Origin: Aralia elata
Lineage: Eukaryota; Streptophyta; Magnoliopsida; Apiales; Araliaceae
Direction of reading: 5' to 3'
DNA length: 64,000 nucleotides
Assembly: GCA_034770075.1 (NCBI GenBank)
Contig: CM068388.1
Location: 19,091,206 to 19,155,205, forward strand
The notes beneath the pieces were generated by a model. It made no database searches. It was not told the origin of the DNA and was given only the letters and a program-made list of their open reading frames with translations. Shown piece by piece: positions 61,039 to 64,000 of this stretch (the stretch's first letter is position 1; each line of letters begins with the position of its first letter). The position numbers and the translations under genes were made by a program.

Positions 61039-63110
61039 TCATTTTGGTACCCAAATTTGCTTGGGTCCAGATTTGTTAGTAGCCTTGAGGACCCAAATCT
61101 GCTTGATTTTAGGTATGTGTAGTACATGATAGAAATAATTGAAATAACATTTTGCAGCTTTATGACCATGTTTATGACAAGTGTAACATTGAATATAATG
61201 CATGTTTGTGTGTGAGTATGGATTTATTCGTATCTTAAACATACGTGGATAGTAGTGGCTCACAGCTTTTCCTTTTAGCTTAAATTCCTTCTTCCTCACA
61301 ACTCTATGATTCACAGTTTTCGTAGAGTGGAAGTCAACTCTACGATTCTTGCCAGGTTGGTTCGTAGAGTGAGTTTTTCCATACTCTATGATCCTTCGAG
61401 GCTTGAATACAGAAGTTGACTTACTCTTTGATTTCTTGAGTCCTAGACTTGTGTGGGATCCAATATCTTGATTAGCAAAGTTTGGATGATTTGGATTAGC
61501 TGTCTGTGAGGATTTGACAAATACAATTCCCTTATTGAATGTAGGAGAACTGTAATCATCTGTTTCCATAGGTTTATCCACAGAGGTTTTTGAAGGAGTA
61601 TTGTCGAAACCTAGACTTGACCTGTTAGCTACTGATCTTTGGCTAGAGATCATGGAGTCCATAGACAGAGAAGACTTGTTCTATGAAGAAATTATCTTTT
61701 CTAGTTCCTAAATCTTGGAAACTAGAGTTAACTCTTTCTAAGTGTTAAGCTCATTTATCTGTCTCAAAACTGGTACAAGAGTCAGCAGTTCGTAGAGCAG
61801 TTTCCAACTCTACGATTGTCTTCTCCTTTTTCTCTTGAAGAAGAGAATGATCCTTTGATAGAATTCTAAACAATTTCATATATTTATGCAATTCTATCAT
61901 AGAATCATGCATTCCTTCTCTAAGATCATCAATAGTTAAATCAGAAGAATAAAAATCAAATACCTCATCCACGTTGAACTCTTTCTTACTTTTGCCTTCT
62001 TTGGCCATTAAGCATAGGTTGGCTTTTTGTGGTTCTTTATCTTCACCTGATTCAGGACATGAGTCGTTGTCTGAATTACTCTATGAACTTTCAGCGACAA
62101 AGCCTCTTTCTTTCTTCTTAGTCTTATGATGGCCTTTGAATTCTGACTTTTTCTTGTCCTTCTTTGGATCATTTCTTTTGAGGTTTGGGACAGTTTGCAA
62201 TGAAATGACCTGGTTATTTGCAGTTGCAGCATAAGTCATTCACTTGTTCTTTAAAGCTGCTGCTGAACTTTCTTTGTCTGTTATTTCTGCTTATAAACCT
62301 TTTGAAGTGTTTGACCAGTATAACAACTCCTTCATCATTGAGTTTGCCATCTTCATCATCATTTGAGTCAGCTATCTTTGAAGTGGATGCCTTTAGAGCA
62401 ATTCCTCTTTCTTTCTTCTTTCCTTCTAATAGAGTTTCTGCTCGTTGGGTCAGCTCCAATTCATAAGTAAGAAGATTACCATATAATATCTGAACAGTCA
62501 TTTCATGAAGATTTTTTGACTCTCTTATGGCAGTGATTTTGGCATCCCATTTGCTTGACAGTGCTCTCATGAACTTGATGATGAGATCTTTATTTAAATA
62601 GGTCTTTCCATATGCTCGAAGAGAGTTGAGTAGCACGTTGAATCTTTCATATGTGGAAGTGATGTTCTCCCCTGAGATGTGGGTGAACATTTCATACTTC
62701 TAAGTGAGCAAAGACTATTTGTTTTCTCTAACTTCTTCCGTCCCTTCATTCATGATCAGCAGTGCATCCCATACTTCCTTAGCTGTTGTACAGTTGACCG
62801 CATTTTCAAATAGCTCATCTTCTAGAGCCATGAACAAAATGTTTTTGGCTCTTTTGTCTAACTGAACTATTTTCTTCTCTGCATCAGTCCAATCTTTCTT
62901 TAATTTAATTGAGACTTTATTTGGATCTTCAGTAGTTGGCGTTAGCTTGGTTGGTACGTAGGGCCCACTGATGATAGTATCAAATAGATCCTCGTCGATG
63001 GCATCCATGTATGCCTGTATGCGAACTTTCCAGTTGGCAAATTTATCTTTGTTGCACATAGGTGGTTTGTTTCTGCCACCTAGCTCAGAGCCATTTCTGG
63101 TTTGTGCCAT
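61039..63110 (-). pseudogene. gag: Copia 2 gag region with two zinc knuckles
   Basis: Starts at ATG 63110 (MAQTRNGSELGGRNKPPMC). A DUF4219/UBN2 Gag core follows (FANWKVRIQAYMDAIDEDLF, AKEVWDALL, YERFNVLLNSLRAYG). The first knuckle CCNCK-PGHF...C lies near 62220 and is broken by a TAA. Then a Lys/Glu-rich region with a coiled coil (62008-61751), three TAG codons at about 61745-61670 that all fit CAG, and a second knuckle CYTCHKHGHKAAKC (about 61175). Two more TAGs lie at 62713 and 62698. A large Gag with extra zinc-knuckle and coiled-coil parts is usual for Sireviruses. Frameshifts between blocks make the exact ORF uncertain. Confidence 0.85.
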
Positions 63111-63148
63111 TGATCTACTCAAGTGAGTTAAGCTTTAGAAATAAGAAC

Positions 63149-63163
63149 CTGCTCTGATACCAA
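63149..63163 (-). other. Copia 2 primer binding site
   Basis: On minus, TTGGTATCAGAGCAGG just inside the 5' LTR; matches the initiator-Met tRNA type PBS of Copia elements. Confidence 0.9.
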
Positions 63164-63164
63164 T

Positions 63165-64000
63165 TATTAGTTTCCAGAGGCATAAAAGATATCTAGAAGG
63201 GGGGTTGAATAGATTCTTTAAAACTTTTTAACTTGTTTTAAAAGAATGACTTGTCAATTTGGTTAATTAACAAGTAATTAAGCACAGCGGAATATGATTG
63301 AGAAAATCCCCCTTAGAGATAGAACAGTTATAATGAATATGATAAAGCAGTGATAAAACAGTTATAGCAGTTATGGCAGTTAAGGAATGCAAAGAGATAG
63401 AGACAAGGCTTTAATTGGTTCGGAGCCCACAAGACTCATACTCCACTGTTCTACTCCTCGAGTAGCAAATCCACTAAGGATATCATTACAACTGAATCAC
63501 AAAGATTCTTTCAAGACCCGCAGTCTTGGAACTCTAGTACACAGCGTACTCTTTAGGGCCAGCAGCCTTGGAACTCTATAGACTAAGACCCACAGCATTA
63601 GAATCTCTTGTACCCTTTGGTACTCAGCAAGTCTAGCAGACTTGACTTCGGTTGGTCACCTGTTGACCCTTTTGCTTGATAGAGAGTGATTGTTTTGTTG
63701 CTACTGAGTTGCTTGAAGCATATGGTCTGATAAACTCAGCAGTAAAGCAAGATGTTTCCCTTCGGATTGTAGAATGATACTTTGACATATTTGATTTCTT
63801 TACGTTGCACTTGCTTGTCTATAACCTTCAATCTGTCTGTCTTATGTAGATGCATCTGAAAATCTTTCCGTTGAGATGTGGTCGTTACATCTAATACTCC
63901 CGTTGAGATGTGTTATAGAACTTTAGGAATAGTTTATTCTCTGTTGACCGCAGTAGTGGGATGAGTCAACTTCCATTAGCTTGCACCAAGATAGTGGTAG
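63165..64000 (-). repeat. Copia 2 5' LTR, cut by the window edge
   Basis: Matches 33052 onward: TATTAGTTTCCAGAGG against TGTTAGTTTCTAGAGG, so the outer TG has become TA. Substitutions and short indels are scattered along the aligned 836 bp (for example a shorter G run). About 1 kb, including the minisatellite, lies beyond the window. Confidence 0.92.

Larger units (their letters stand above)
33052..64000 (-). mobile_element. Copia 2: Sirevirus-like LTR retrotransposon, interrupted by a nested element and cut by the window
   Basis: Minus orientation. 3' LTR at 33052-34894, 5' LTR from 63165 past the right edge. PBS, gag with zinc knuckle, protease, truncated integrase, reverse transcriptase with YVDD, RNase H, and then a long extra ORF before the PPT. 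Long LTRs plus an ORF between pol and the 3' LTR fit the Sirevirus (SIRE/Maximus) branch. The insertion 38967-58608 splits it within RNase H. Without it the visible element is about 11.3 kb. The outer right target duplication is not in the window. Confidence 0.9.

Overview
This is a transposon-dense stretch of a eudicot-type plant nuclear genome. The evidence is one leucine-rich-repeat receptor kinase (LRR-RLK) gene start, plant Helitrons with TC...CTAG ends, two Copia-type and one Tat/Ogre-like LTR retrotransposon, a CACTA-type end and many AT-rich microsatellites. The species cannot be named from the sequence alone. The only probably functional host gene visible is the LRR-RLK cut by the left edge (1-662, minus).

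Layout. (1) 1-2093: LRR-RLK 5' end and its upstream region, with a small inverted-repeat insertion (712-825) and duplicated upstream blocks. (2) 2094-24345: two closely related Helitrons of about 11.1 kb, one nested inside the other. Helitron 1 runs on the minus strand (about 24345 to 20248, then 9065 to 2094). Helitron 2 (plus strand, 9066-20247, TC...CTAG) sits inside it between A and T. Because Helitron 2 carries the same internal sequence, it supplies the empty site of its own insertion. Each carries a decayed Rep-helicase gene with microexons at the 5' end, a zinc-finger/HUH-Rep part and a PIF1-like helicase, plus a four-unit 260-bp array before the 3' hairpin. (3) 24346-26714: AT-rich flank. 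(4) 26720-30325: a 3.6-kb Tnt1/Tork-like Copia element (minus) with two 427-bp LTRs, an AGAAC target duplication and no reverse transcriptase. (5) 30331-33051: a Stowaway-like fragment, an orphan LRR-RLK start codon region, a CACTA-like terminus and an 850-bp AT tract. (6) 33052 to beyond 64000: a large Sirevirus-like Copia element (minus) with 1.84-kb LTRs, gag-pol and a long extra ORF after pol. Its RNase H region is split by (7) 38967-58608, a 19.6-kb insertion with three LTRs and two internal regions (LTR-gag-LTR-gag-LTR), bounded by a single AGTGC duplication.

No transposon gene here is intact. The Helitron pair shares at least one frameshift, so both copies may have been moved by proteins made elsewhere. 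Copia 1 lacks reverse transcriptase, Copia 2 lacks the integrase core, and the three-LTR element encodes only a Gag-like protein. Most nonsense mutations are C-to-T changes in CAG, CAA or CGA codons, as expected for old methylated transposons. I see no tRNA or rRNA gene, no CRISPR array and no bacterial or organellar gene.
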